A DNA stretch of 64,000 nucleotides, from assembly GCA_019802505.1 (NCBI GenBank), contig JAFMOC010000246.1:213501-277500 (forward strand), written 5' to 3'. Source of the DNA: Corydoras sp. C115. Lineage: Eukaryota > Chordata > Actinopteri > Siluriformes > Callichthyidae. A program made the translations under genes and the position numbers. The notes beneath the pieces were generated by a model. The model made no database searches, had not been told where the DNA came from, and was given only the letters and a program-made list of their open reading frames with translations. This document shows, piece after piece, positions 22,547 to 36,330 of the stretch; the stretch's first letter is position 1; every line of letters begins with the position of its first letter.

Positions 22547-22667
22547 TAGTTTGGTATGAAATAAGAATTGAGTTTTTTAAAGTGGAAATCAGAGAACATG
22601 AGAACATGATGAGTGTTTAAAACACACACGTCATACACTCTCACTTAAAAATTCTATACAAAAACCC

Positions 22668-22858
22668 TCCATCCATGGATGGGGGGGGGGGTTCCCCATG
22701 TCCATCCAGGGGAGAACATTTCAGGCGCTGGGCAGATACACCCAGGACAGGACGCCAATCTATCGCTGGACACACACTCACTCACACAGATAAACTCTAT
22801 ATGGGGCAATTTGGAGAAGTCAATTGACCTTGATCCATGTTTTTGGGACTGTGGGAGG
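22668..22858 (-). mobile_element. Partial SINE (3' half)
   Basis: From the G run through TGGGACTGTGGGAGG; lacks both the tail and the tRNA head. Confidence 0.8.
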
Positions 22859-23029
22859 TTTGCGCCGCCCCCCCTGTACAAAACCATTCAACTAAATCCG
22901 TTTGCTCAGCTGAACTAAGTAATCTCACCTGGTTAACGTAGTAAACTAACGTCGGTTACTGTTTACCGCTTCACATCAGTGTGTTACAATTCATCATTAT
23001 AAAATTCATTACAACAAGTTTAATACCAG

Positions 23030-23904
23030 GGCGGCACGGTGGCTTAGTGGTTTGGCATGTTCTCCTCTCAGCGCTAGGGATTCCCTGTTCAAATCCCCAT
23101 CTGGGTGGAGTTTCCATGTCCTCCCCGTGTCCGCGTGGGTTTCCTCCGGGTTCCTCCCACACTCCAAAAACATGGATCAAGGTCAATTGAACTCTCCAAA
23201 TTGCCCCATATAGAGTGTGTGTGTGTGAGTGAGTGTGTGCCCAGCGATGGATCGGCACCCTGTCCTGGGTGTATCTGCACAGCGCCCGAGACGTTCTCCC
23301 CTGGATGGGCATGGGCAACTCCCCATGACCTTAGTAGAATACTCTAAATTGCCCCATATAGGGCAGCACGGTGGCTTAGTGGTTTAGCATGTTCTCCTCT
23401 CAGCGCTGGGGATTTCCGGTTCGAATCCCAATCTGGGTGGAGTTTCCATGTTCCCCCCTGTCTCGGTGGGTTTCCTCCAGGTTCTCCGGTTTCCTCCCAC
23501 AGTCCAAAAAACATGGATCAAGGTCAATTGAATTCTCTAAATTGCCCTATATAGGCTGCATGTTGCCTTAGTGGTTTAGCATGTTCTCCTCTCAGCACTA
23601 GGGATTCCCGGTTCGAATCCCCATCTGGGTGGAGTTTCCATGTTCCTCCCCTCCCCGTATCCACATGGGTTTCCTCCGGGTTCTCCGGTTTCCTCTCACA
23701 GTCCAAAAACATGGATCAAGGTCAATTGAGTTCTCCAAATTGCCCCATATAGAGTGTGTCTGTGTGAGTGAGTGTGTGTCCAGCGATAGATTGGCGTCCT
23801 GTCATGGGTGTATCTGCCCAGCGCCGAAACGTTCTCCCCTGGATGGGCATGGGGAACCCCCCGCGACCCTAATAGAGAATAAAGTGGAGGATGTTGGTGG
23901 ATGG
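23030..23904 (+). mobile_element. SINE multimer: three heads in tandem
   Basis: Heads start at 23030, 23361 and 23556; only the last runs through a (shortened) tail. Joints at 23360 and 23555 read AAATTGCC(C/T)ATATA|GG, the same joint as in the minus-strand multimer at 20764-21474. GAATTCTCTAAATTG, a variant of the usual GAGTTCTCCAAATTG, is shared with that locus. Confidence 0.88.
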
Positions 23905-24109
23905 TTTTAAAACAGTTGCAGAGCAACGCTGCTGACGTTATAGAACACGTGCATGCCGCGCGGAGTCGACTCGTTTCAGGGAGTCGTTCTGAAGGATCCG
24001 GTTCTTGGAGAGTCTTTGGTCGCTGTTCTAATCCGGAGTTGTTGTGTGGTTTTTTTTTTTTGGGTGGAACAGATCGCCTCAGCGGGGCAGGAGGGGGGGG
24101 GCAGCAGGG

Positions 24110-24168
24110 GGGCAGCGGCGGGGCGGGTCGAGAGCGGCGTTCTGCGCGGATTAAACCGTCCGCAGAAG
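24110..24168 (+). promoter_or_regulatory. ak3: GC-rich AK3 5' flank
   Basis: The 60 bp before the ATG hold a G-run and a GGGGCGGG Sp1-type box within a CpG-rich tract starting near 23950. There is no clear TATA box. The transcription start cannot be placed from sequence alone. Confidence 0.35.
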
Positions 24169-24316
24169 ATGGCTGCACGGAGGATCTTCCGCGCCGTGAT
24201 CGTGGGCCCGCCGGGCTCCGGGAAGGGGACCGTGTCCGCCCGGATCAGACAAACTTTCGGGCTGCAGCATCTCTCCAGCGGCGACGTCCTGCGGGCGAAC
24301 ATCGAGGCGAAGAGCG
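24169..24316 (+). CDS. ak3: AK3 coding exon 1
   Basis: Encodes residues 1-49 with the P-loop GPPGSGKG and the SSGD AMP-site motif. It ends AAG AGC G|GTGAGT (phase 1). The start ATG sits in GAAGATGG, a good Kozak context, and is preceded by a GC-rich leader. An in-frame extension upstream is possible, but the family normally starts 10-15 residues before the P-loop, as here. Confidence 0.93.
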
Positions 24317-27300
24317 GTGAGTCTGCCCGCGGCTCCGTGGAACCCGACCGACCGTGGGTTCCGAAAGTTGGGTTCCGTCGCGTTCCTCTGATCTGATCGC
24401 AACGCCGGGCTCGTGCGGGGGGGGGGGGAGACACTAAGTAGGCAGCCTATGGAGTGCACTTCACCCGAGCTGCAGGTTGCATTGTTTAAATCGCCTTTAA
24501 TCCATCCATCATCTTCAGCTTTATCCTCCACTGGGGTGGTGAAGGTGGGGGTGGAGGTTTCGGGCGCTGGGCAGATACACCCAGGACAGGGTGGCACTCC
24601 ATTGCTGGGCACACACTCTATATGGGGCAATTTGGAGAACTCAATTCACCTTGATCCATGTTTTTGGACTGTGGGAGGAAAGCCCACGCGGACACGGGGA
24701 GAACATGCAAACTCCACCCAGATTGGGATTCGAATCAGGAATCCCTAGCACTGAGAGGAGAACATACTAAACCACCGTGCCACCCCAGCTTTGATCAACC
24801 ATCCATTATCTTCCATTATGTATCCTCTATTAGGGGGGGGGGGGGGGGTTCCCCATGCCCATGCCCATCCAGGGGAGAACGATTCGGGTGCTGGGCAGAT
24901 ACACCCAGGACAGGGGGGGCAATCTATCACTGGGCCACACTCACTCACTACTGAGACACACTCTATATGGGGCAATTGGAGAATTCAATGACCTTGATGC
25001 CATGTTTTGGACTGTGGGAGGAAACGAGAACCCGGAGGAAACCCACGCGGACACGGGGAGAACATGCAAACTCCACCCAGATTGGGATCCGAACCGGGAA
25101 TCCCTAGTGCTGAGAGGAGAACATGCTAAACCACTAAGCCACCGTGGTTCCCTAAACCGTTCCGAATAAATTAAAGATTAAACATTAATTAAACATTTTT
25201 TAAAAGCCAGGGCTTGATTTACATAGGGCGGCACGGTGGCTTAGTGGTTTAGCATGTTCTCCTCTCAGCACTAGGGGATTCCAGGTTCGAATCCCATTCT
25301 GGCTGGAGTTTCCATGTTCTCCCCGTGTCCACGTGGGTTTCCTCCGGGTTCTCCGGTTTCCTCCCACAGTCCAAAAACATGGATCAAGGTGAATTAAATT
25401 CTCCAAATTGCCCCATATAGAGTGTGTGTGAGAGTGAGTGTGTGCCCAGCAATAGATTGGCGTCCTGTCCTGGGTGTATCTACCCAGCGCCCGAGACGTT
25501 CTCCCCTGGATGGACATGGGGAACCCCCCCCCCCTAATAGAGGATAAAGCAGAAGATGATGGATGGTTTTGGGGATGTTTTCCGGCGGTCGTCTGTGGTC
25601 ACGCCGTCTGTGGTCACTGCATGAGGCTAATGACTTTTCTGTCTGCTCCGTCCAGAACTGGGACTGCTGATGAAGTCGTGTATAGATCAGGGTCAGCTGG
25701 TCCCCGACGACGTCATATCCCGCCTCATCCTGGCCGGCCTGAGAGAAATGGATCACAGCAGCTGGCTGTTGGACGGTAAACCCTTAAACACTCTGTTCTA
25801 ACGGTCAGAACTCCAATAGTAGTACCCCCACAGAGCAGGGGGTATTGGGTGGGTGCATTAGTCCTATCCCAGCAGTGTCACTGAGGTGGAGAAATGAAAC
25901 TACACTTAAACCCCCTCAGAGTGTCACTGCAGAACTGACCATCAACAATCCACCACCCAAATGATACCTGTTCTGTGATGGTGCTGACCCAATAGAGAAC
26001 AGAGAACACAGACGCTCATAACATTAATAAAGTGGTTCTGCTGAAGTTCTCACAGATTATTTAATCCTCTAATGGATTATTAATCCCCCCCTCATGACCC
26101 GCAGTGGCCCGTAAAGAGCTTTTACGTCCGAAAAGCGATTAATCTCTTCCACAATGGCGACTCTGTCCTCTGTAGTAAGCAGGCATTTCTGAAGAAGCCA
26201 GCGTTACCATGGAAACCGCCACCGCTCTGTTCTCTCGGCAGGATTCCCGCGGACCGTGTCCCAGGCGGAGAGCTTGGACGGCGGCTTCGCCGTGGACTCG
26301 GTCATCAACCTGGACGTGCCGTTCGAGACCATCAAACAGCGGCTGACCTCGCGGTGGGTGCACCTCCCCAGCGGACGGGTCTACAACACCGACTTCAACC
26401 CCCCCAGGGTTCCCGTGAGTGGCTTCGATTGCATCACCGGCGTTATCTCGCGTTCTCTCCGCAGGCTGATCTCAGATCTGCAGGTTTCAGCAGGTTGCAC
26501 GTCGGGTCCTTGATGTTTATGGACGCTGTAAAGTTCCGCGCCGTTAATCTAATCGCAGCGTCAGCTCGTCTGATTACAGAACCACATGAACACAGAACAC
26601 ATGACTATCTGCTGTTACATCGATGGTGTTCGTCAAAATAAGAAGCTGTTTTAGGTCACAGTCCAAAAACATGGATCAACGTCAATTGAGTTCTCCAAAT
26701 TGCCCCATAGAGAGTGTGTCTGTGTGAGTGAGTGTGTGTCCAGCGATAGATTGGCGTCCTGTCCTGGGTGTATCTGCCCAGCGCCCGAGACGTTCTCCCC
26801 TAGTAGAGGATAAAGCAGAAGTTTATAGAACCACGACTCGCATACGCAGAAGGCCTTGCGAGTGAAGTGGTCACATGAGTATCTGCTGTTACATCGTAAA
26901 AATAAGAATCTGTTTTAGGGCTGAATGTTCGATTTGGGTTCCGGTGCACATACGCAATTCAAGACACCACTTGGAAGGGCTGGGGGGGGGGGGGGGGGGG
27001 GGGGGGTGGGGGACTACAGACTGTAACTAGAAATTTTAAAGTGGAAGGCTGTTAACTGCTGCAAAACGATGAATAAATGAAATAAAAAGGTAACAATAAA
27101 CAAAAAAACAATAAAAAAAAATCCCTAGCCACTGAGAATTTCCCCATGCGGGAGAAAGGTTTATGCTAAACCACTAATGTTTGGAGAACTACAGGAACGC
27201 CTGTTAAAAGTCATTAAAGCCACCGTCTGTTATTAGTTATTATTATTCTCATAGAAATGGTTATACCTATTAATATATATACCAATAATCTATATATATA

Positions 27301-30300
27301 GTACATTGTCTGTTGTGTTCATAGTTGCCTCTACATTTAAAATGGTACCAAATCTACAGCACATAGTCTTGTCCCCCTTAATGGAAACTAGGTCAATAGT
27401 TTGACCCAGTTCTTCAGACTTCTCAGTCTAAGTGGAAACAAATCAAAGATAAAAATTTTGAAATCTTTATAATACACAGATTAGAAAATTGGTCAGGGCC
27501 GGCACGGTGTTTTTAGTGGTTTAGCACGTTCTCCTCTCTCAGCACTGGGCGGGGGGGGGGGGGGGGGGGATTCCACGCCATCCAGGGTTCGAATCGCCCA
27601 TCAGGACAGGGCCAACAGGAGCCTATTTGGGCACACATGCTCAATGTGGGTTTCCTCCGGGTTGACTTGATCCGGTTTTTCCTGGGGGAGGAAACCCACA
27701 GTCAGGAAAAACACGGGGAAGGATCAAGTCAATTGAGTTAGAACCAAATGCCCCATGTAGAGGGGTTTGGTGTAACCATGTCACTGTGAGTGTCAGTGCT
27801 AGTATTATTATAGATTGGCGCCGAAATGTCCTGGTGTGTAAGTCGCCCAGTGCCCGATGCGTTCTACTGCCCTGGATGGGCATGGGGAACCACACACCAA
27901 CCGCACAACCCCTAATAGAAGATAAATACGTCAGGAGATAACGATATGAAAAAAATTTGAAAATCGATGCCAAATAAAGAGCGGCACGGTGGCTTAGTGG
28001 TTTAGCATGTTCTCCTCTCAGCGCTAAGGGATTCCCAGTTCGAATCCCATCTGGGGGGAGTTCCATGTTCTCCCCGTGTCTGGGTGGGTTTCCTCCGGGG
28101 TTCTCCGGGTTTCCTCCACACAGTCCAAAACAATGGATCAAGTCAATTGAATTTCTCAAAAATTGCCCCATATAGAGTGTGTGTGTTGTGTGAGTGAGTG
28201 TGTGTCCAGAGCGATGGATTGGCGCCCTGTCCTGGGTGTATCTGCCCAGCGCCCGAGACAGTTCTCCCCTGGATGGGCATGGGGAACACCCCCCCCCCCC
28301 CCTAATAGAGGATAAAGCGGAAGATAATGAATGAATGAATGGATGTAAATAATAAATGTACTCTAATGAACACCAAATTGTCTACAAATACGTGGATTTA
28401 CATAAATGTAGAAAGCAGGCCTTTGCCGGAGAGTTTGTGGAAAATAAAAAAACGTAGACTGACCTTATTTAGACCGGGACGCCTGCACGGGATTCAGCTC
28501 CTCAATCAGAATGACGCTCTGTGGAAACAAATCAAAATTCAATATCTTATAAACTCTGAAAAACACTGAGCGCATTTTTTACCAAATACAATGCAAATTT
28601 CTTGGGGGCTCATATAAATCAGCCAATAAAAAAAAAATCCCCTGTAAGAAGCTCATAGATTTTTAACTAAAAAGTCCCTTGAAAGAGGCTCATCCACCTG
28701 TTTAAGTCCTCCATCACGGGCTCATGGGTTTTATTCTAAGCAACGTCTTCTTATCAGGGGCTTATATGTGTTATAAATTGATTTGTCCACCCAAAGAAAT
28801 GTTTATTACAAAAAACATCATTAATTAAATTAAACACTTTTATACATACTTGATACGTACTATTCGTTTTCTCACTTAGCTTATGTACCTATTAATTAGA
28901 GGTGTAACAGGACACAAAATTAATGGACCTCAGTATGAATTCGGTATAGTGGTGTGTGTGTGGTATTTTTTTTAATCCTCGAAATTTTTATTTATTTTTT
29001 TTCTTTCTTGGGGGCTCATAAATTAGCCAATTTAGAAATCCCCTGTAAGAAGCTCATAGGTTTTTAAGTAAAAAGTCCCTTGAAAGAGGCTCATCCACCT
29101 GTTTAAGTCCTCCATCATGGGCTCATAGGTTTTATTCTAAGCAACGTCTTCTTATCAGGGGCTTATATACATTATTACTTTATTTGTCCCCCAAGGAAAG
29201 GTTTACTGGGAAAAAAAAACATCCTCATAAAGAGGTCCATATTAAATTTTACAATGATATTCACAAGCTCAGCTTCTGGACCTTACGGTTCGGTGCAAAG
29301 AGTTTTATTTTTATTATTTTTATTCTGGAGTTTTTTTTATTCTTTTTTCACCACCGCTGCATAGGAATCAGAATCCTATATTAATAGAATAATAAATACA
29401 TAAATGCGCTTCTATATATTAATAAGCATTCTGTTCATACTTATGCACACAAACTACAAAGCAAACTTTCTTGGGGGTTCATAAATTACCCAATTTATAA
29501 ATCCCCTGGGAGAAGCTCATAGATTTTAACTAAACTATATTATATATTATATTAATTTTATTTGATTTTCACAACCTCAGCTTCTGGACGAAGCTTTTAA
29601 AAAAAAAAAAAATTTTTTTTTTTCTGGAGAACTTTTATCAAACGCTTTAAAGCAGGGTTCACCACCGCTGTATAGGAATCAGAATCCTATATACATATGG
29701 GGGGGGGTAAATACATATGCGCTCTATATATTAATAAGCATTCTGTCCATACTTATGCACACAAACCACAAAGCAAACCTTCTTGGGGGCTCATAAATTA
29801 ACCAATTTAGAAATCCCCTCTAAGAAGCTCATAGGTTTTAACTAAAAAGTCCCTTGAAAGAGGCTCATCCACCTGTTTAAAGTCCTCCATCACGGGCTCA
29901 TGGGTTTTATTCTAAGCAACGTCTTCTTATCAGGGGCTTATATGCGTTATTCATTGATTAGCGCTTTAAAAAAATCCCCTGTAAGAAGCTCATAGGATTT
30001 TTAACTAAAAAGTCCCTTGAAAGAGGCTCATCCACCTGTTTAAGTCCTCCATCATGGGCTCATGGGTTTTATTCTAAGCAACGTCTTCTTATCAGGGGCT
30101 TATATACATTATTACTTTATTTGTCCCCCAAAGAAATGTTTACTGGGAAAAAAAACGTCCTCATAAAGAGGTTCATATTAAATTTTACAATGATATTCAC
30201 AAGCTCAGCTTCTGGACCTTACGGTTCGGTGCAAAGAGTTTTATTTTACTTTATTTTATTTTTATTCTGGAGAACTTTTATTAAACGCTTTTAAACCTAG

Positions 30301-33300
30301 GGTGACCAGATTCCAATTCACCAGATGTGGGACAAAAGACGATGTCTGTATGATTATGTACATAATCACGTGTACAATTAAACAGAACAGACGGTTCTGT
30401 GATGTTCTTTATGACGTTCCTGTAGTTCTCCAAACAGTATATGTTTATATAAATTCATTATCCTCCACTTTATCCTCTATTTGGGTCGGGGGGGGGGGGG
30501 GGGGGGGGGGGTGTTCCCCCATGCCCATCCAGGGGAGAACGTCTCGGGCGCTGGGCAGATAGACCCAGGACAGGGTGCCAATCCATCGCTGGACACACAC
30601 TCACACACTCTATATGGGGCAATTTGGAGAACTCAATTGACCTTGATCCATGTTTTTGGACTGTGGGAGGAACCCGGAGATCCCGGAGGAAACCCATGCG
30701 GACACGGGGAGGACATGGAAACTCCACCCAGAATGGGGATTCGAACCGGGAATCCCTAGCGCTGAGAGGAGAACATGCCAAACCACTAAGCCACCGTAAA
30801 TATAACTTTTCATCCATTCATTCATTATCTCCCGCTTTTTATCCTCTATTAGGGTCGCGGTTGGGTTCCCCATGCCCATCCAGGGGAGAACGTCTCAGGC
30901 GCTGGGCAGATACACCCAGGACAGGACACCAATCCATCACTGGACACACACTCACTCACACACTCTATATGGGGCAATTTGGAGAACTCAATTGAACTTG
31001 ATCCATGTTTTTGGACTGTGGGAGGAAAGCGGAGAACCCGGAGGAAACCCACGCCTACACGGGGAGAACATGGAAACTCCACCCAGATGGGGATTCGAAC
31101 CTGGAATCCCTAGCGCTGAGAGGAGAACATGCCAAACCACTAAGCCACCGTAAATATAACTTGTATAGCTTATTTAAATGCCGCTTTCTCTAACGTAAGA
31201 AAACATAATAAACGTTGAGCTTTTATACGATTTCACAACGATTACCAAATTAAAACTCGCGACTGTCTACAGTTAAACTGAACGGACACGCGTCCGCGTT
31301 GCCGATTGGCTGATATTCAAACAGCCCGCCTCCACCCCGGATAACAGACAGCACAGCCGACCAATGGCAGGCGTTTTAAAACTGCGGCATGATTTTTAAT
31401 AACAAAGCGGGACGACGACTCGGTTTACTGCAAAAGTAACGAAATCGCGGGACTGTCCCTCACAGAGCGGGACATCTGGACATCTGGACATCTGGACACC
31501 CGAAATTAAAGCAGGGTTCGCCGCCGCGGCACAGCAATCACAATCCTATGTTAAATAAATTAATATGATAATAAAAAACCTAATATGATGAATATTAGTA
31601 AATACACGCGCGCGCGCTATATGTTTAGATTTTGGGAGTTTGTGCGCGAAGGTCGTATAAAGAAACGTAAAGCAATAAACGATAAACTGTAAGTTTAATG
31701 CCGCGAGATCGCGCCGAGTCTGAAACCTAGGTTAAAACGCGAGGGATTAACTGCGCATGCGCATCAGCGCGATTCGCACGTGGCTGATTTTACAATCTCA
31801 TTAAAGAGTCGGAGGTTTAATTAATCGGTTTAATTAAGAAGCGGAGGTTTAATTAATTTAGTGTTTTAAAAGTAACGGGCATTAAGTGGAAGTCGGTCAC
31901 GTAGTTTGTAATCAGCGCTGGTTATCGGTATGTAAACAAACAAACTTACCTGCAGCACCACGTGTTCGCAGCACCACGTGCTCTCGCTCCGCACGCGCTG
32001 CTGTAATTCACTCCAAACTTCTGTAAGTCCTCCAAACGCGTCAGCGTGGGTCGCCTGCGTGCTTTTATTCCACGCGTGGGGCAAACTGAGCTGCACCGAG
32101 CACGGCATGCGCAGCGGTGTGTACACCTGAAGGGGCAACCAGCAACTCGGTCTGGAGTGCAACACGCCTCCCAAATTTTTGGTTCCGCCTTGTGGAACTA
32201 TTTTTTTTTTATTTGCTTCATTGCAACAACACGCGATGCACAACATCATCCAACAACAATACAGACGTAAGGGTTTAATAATAATACTAATAAGTAATTT
32301 AGTATATATATAATAGTAATAATACTATAGATATAATACTAATAAGTAATTTAATAAATATAATACTAATAAGTAATTTAGTAAAAGTAATAAAATAAAG
32401 TAAAACTCAGGATAGTTGAATGGTTCAGGAATCTTCCTCCGGGTTCTCCGGTTTCCTCCCACAGTCCAAAAAAACATGGATCAAGGTCAATTGAGTTCTC
32501 CAAATTGCCCCATATAGAGTGTGTGTGTGTGAGTGAGTGTGTGTGTGTCCAGTGATAGATTGGCGTCCTGTCCTGGGTCTATCTGCCCAGCGCCCGAAAC
32601 GTTCTCTCCTGGATGGGCATAGGGAACCCCCCACCCCCCCAGTGATATATATATATATAATCCAAATCTGAGTGGTTTTCCATGTTCTCCCCATGTCCTC
32701 TTAACCTTCCTTTATGTTCTCAACACTTCCCCTTCCTCCCAAAATCCCAAAACTAGGATTCAAGGTAAATTAAATAATCAAAAAGTTGCCCCATATACTG
32801 TGTGTTCGTGTGAGTGAGTGAGTGAGTGTGTATTCAGCAATAGATTGCCCCCCTGCCCTGGGTGTATCTGCCCAGGGCCCCAAACACTCTCCCCTGGATG
32901 GACATCAGGAACCCCCCCCCCCCCCTTGATCATAGTCTCTAGCAATAGGATCAAATGGAAGATAATCAGCAGAACGCTGTGGGTTCTGTGTGAGTGGGTT
33001 CTGTGGGAGTGGGTTCTGTGTGAGTGGGTTCAGTGGGAGTGGGTTCTGTGGGAGTGGGTTCTGTGGGAGTGGGTTCAGTGGGAGTTTGTTCAGTGTCAGC
33101 GAGAGGGACAGGGTTATTATAGTCAGGAACAAAAGCCCTTTGTTGGCAGCAGACCTTTGTTCCGCTCATTAAGATGCCGCCGGTGCGATGGAAGGTTACT
33201 GAGTAAACGAGGAACCTGCTCGTTACAGACGGCGTTCATTTAAATAAACCTCACTACAATACATACTATATAAAGATACAGCATATACAATACACCACAT

Positions 33301-33544
33301 ACTGGTGCAGACAGTACACCAGTATATATATATATATCTATATCTATATATATACATATATATGTATATATAGATATAGATATATAGTATATATATACAT
33401 ACTACACTATTAGTCTATATATATATGTAGTGTGGTGTGTGTACATATTATATATATATATACACACACACACACATACGTACATATACATATAGTCATA
33501 TGTACGTATGTGTGTGTGTGTGTGAGTGTGTGTATATATATATA

Positions 33545-33578
<34 letters not shown>

Positions 33579-33646
33579 ATATGTACACACACTACACTAC
33601 ATATATATATATATATAGACTAATAGTGTAATACTAATAGTGACTA

Positions 33647-33698
<52 letters not shown>

Positions 33699-33740
33699 CT
33701 AATAGTCAATAATAAATAGTAATGGTAGAGCAATAGTGTA

Positions 33741-33789
<49 letters not shown>

Positions 33790-36295
33790 CACTGCACAAT
33801 TCCTAAACCATGTATGTAAATACACTCATCAGTTCCACAGTGAACGCGCTGCATTAAGAACCAGCTCTGTGTTCCCACCTTATCTGAGGCGTCTGGAACA
33901 CTGTGAAGCAGTGTTTGTACAGCAGTCACATGTCGCGGCGCAGGGCCATGGAGACCGAGAAAAAAAAAAAACCCAAGTTAATGGAAGGTCACGTATCCTT
34001 CAGCTTTAAGGAAGCGCTTCTGCCCTTATAAGGCTGTGTTTACTTTCATCAGCAGGAGGCGGCGTTCCTCCAGCAGAACCCTAATCGATTGTTTAGGTAA
34101 CCGAAAACAAGAATCAAGTGTTTCCAAAGCACCCGGGGTCGTGGAGACGGCCGACGTGCCCCAGGGCGGGTCCAGGTGTTCCGTTGCAGCGCTGTAATGA
34201 AGTGGGCGTGTCATTAGCTGCACGCCGCTCGCACCTTAAATCATTAACAGAATGCACTCGGCGTTCTCTCTGCTTCGCAGGGTCTGGATGACGTCACGGG
34301 AGAACCCCTGCATCAGAGGGACGACGACGCCCCGGAGACGGTGACCCGCCGACTCAAGGCTTATGAAAACCAGACGGAACCGGTTTTGGAGTATTACAGG
34401 CGAGTCGTCTTTAAACACTTTTTCCAGAACACACACAGAACTCTGACGTTATTCTCGTGGTAGTTGCGGCAACTGTCATGAGAACTATCGTACTTGTGGA
34501 ACCCTTGTTTTTGCAGTATTTTGCAGATTACAGTAGTTGTGGTGACCTTTGTTACTTGGGGATTACGGTAGTTGTGGCAACCTTTGTTTGTGGAGGGATT
34601 ATTGTAGTCGAGGCAACCATTGTTTGAGGGATTGTAGTAGCTTTGGCAACGTTTTGTTATTGAGGCCTTACATAGTTGTAGTGCGGCAAAACCTTTGTCA
34701 TTGAGGGATTATATTAGATTTGGCAACCTTTTGTTATTGAGAGATTATGGTAGTTGTAGTAATTGATGTTTACAAAGGATTACAGTAGCTGTGGCAACCT
34801 TTGACATTGAGGGATTATAGTATAATTTGGCAACCTTTTGAAATTGAGGGGTTTATGGTAGTTGTAGTAATCGATGTTAATGAAGGATTACAGTAGTTGT
34901 GGCAACCTTTGTCATTGAGGGATTATAGAGGATTTGGCAACCTTTTGTTATTGGGGCCTTATGGTAGTTGTACAGTAATCGATGTTAATGAAGGATTACA
35001 GTAGTTGTGGGAACCTTTGTCATTGAAAGATTATAGTAGATTTGGCAACCTTTGATTATGAGTGATTGTAGTAGTTGTGTGGGCAACCAGGCGTTGTAGC
35101 CCTCAAGATCTTGTGAGTGTGGATTACGAGACCCTCGTCAGAAGACCATGAACCGACGGTCGTTATCTTCAGCGTTCAAGGAAGTCTCGTCGGGTTCTTT
35201 ATCTCACGCAGTAACACGTCGACGTGAAAAGCTTTAGGAACCGAAAAGCCTTGGGTGTTCTCAAAAAAAAAAAAAAAAAAAAAAAAAGAAAAACTTTATA
35301 ATAGCTGGTGTGTTTCTTTAACCCGGACCCTGTTTCTGACCTCATGGATGGGGGGGGCACGGTGGCTTTAGTGGTTTAGCATGTTCATCCTCTCAGCACT
35401 AGGGATTCCTCAAGGCTTATGAAAAAACCAGACGGAACCGGTTTTGGAGTATTACAGGCGAGTCGTCTTTAAACACTTTTTCAGAACACACACAGAACTC
35501 TGACGTTATTCTCGTGGTAGTTGCGGCAACTGTCATGAGAACTATCGTACTTGTGGAACCCTTGTTTTTGCAGTATTTTGCAGATTACAGTAGTTGTGGT
35601 GACCTTTGTTACTTGGGGATTACGGTAGTTGTGGCAACCTTTGTTTGTGGAGGGATTATTGTAGTCGAGGCAACCATTGTTTGAGGGATTGTAGTAGCTT
35701 TGGCAACGTTTTGTTATTGAGGCCTTACATAGTTGTAGTGCGGCAACCTTTGTCATTGAGGGATTATATTAGATTTGGCAACCTTTTGTTATTGAGAGAT
35801 TATGGTAGTTGTAGTAATTGATGTTTACAAAGGATTACAGTAGCTGTGGCAACCTTTGACATTGAGGGATTATAGTAAATTTGGCAACCTTTTATTGAGG
35901 GTTTATGGTAGTTGTAGTAATCGATGTTAATGAAGGATTACAGTAGTTGTGGCAACCTTTGTCATTGAGGGATTATAGAGGATTTGGCAACCTTTTGTTA
36001 TTGGGGCCTTATGGTAGTTGTAGTAATCGATGTTAATGAAGGATTACAGTAGTTGTGGGAACCTTTGTCATTGAAAGATTATAGTAGATTTGGCAACCTT
36101 TGATTATGAGTGATTGTAGTAGTTGTGGCAACCAGGCTTGTAGCCCTCAGATCTTGTGAGTGTGGATTACGAGACCTCGTCAGAAGACCATGAACCGACG
36201 TCGTTATCTTCAGCGTTCAGGAAGTCTCTCGGGTTCTTATCTCACGCAGAACACGTCGACGTGAAAAGCTTTAGAACCGAAAGCCTTGTGTTTCT

Positions 36296-36330
<35 letters not shown>

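Larger units (their letters stand above)
28580..31620 (+). repeat. AK3 intron 4 tandem array (about 300-490 bp units), interrupted by a nested MITE
   Basis: Units begin near TTTCTTGGGGGCTCATAAAT and run through AAATCCCCTGTAAGAAGCTC, AAAGTCCCTTGAAAGAGGCT, AGCAACGTCTTCTTATCAGG, CAAGCTCAGCTTCTGGACC and CACCACCGCTGTATAGGAAT. Copies, full or partial, start near 28595, 29005, 29467, 29779 and 29966. The last copy is split by inserted DNA at 30298-31503 and resumes at 31504 with GCAGGGTTCGCCGCCG. I recognise no known element in the unit. Confidence 0.75.

Noticed and set aside
35411..35455. A real alternative exon 4 for AK3
   Set aside because: It lacks the first 74 nt and the acceptor, is frameshifted by two extra A, and is part of a likely assembly duplication.
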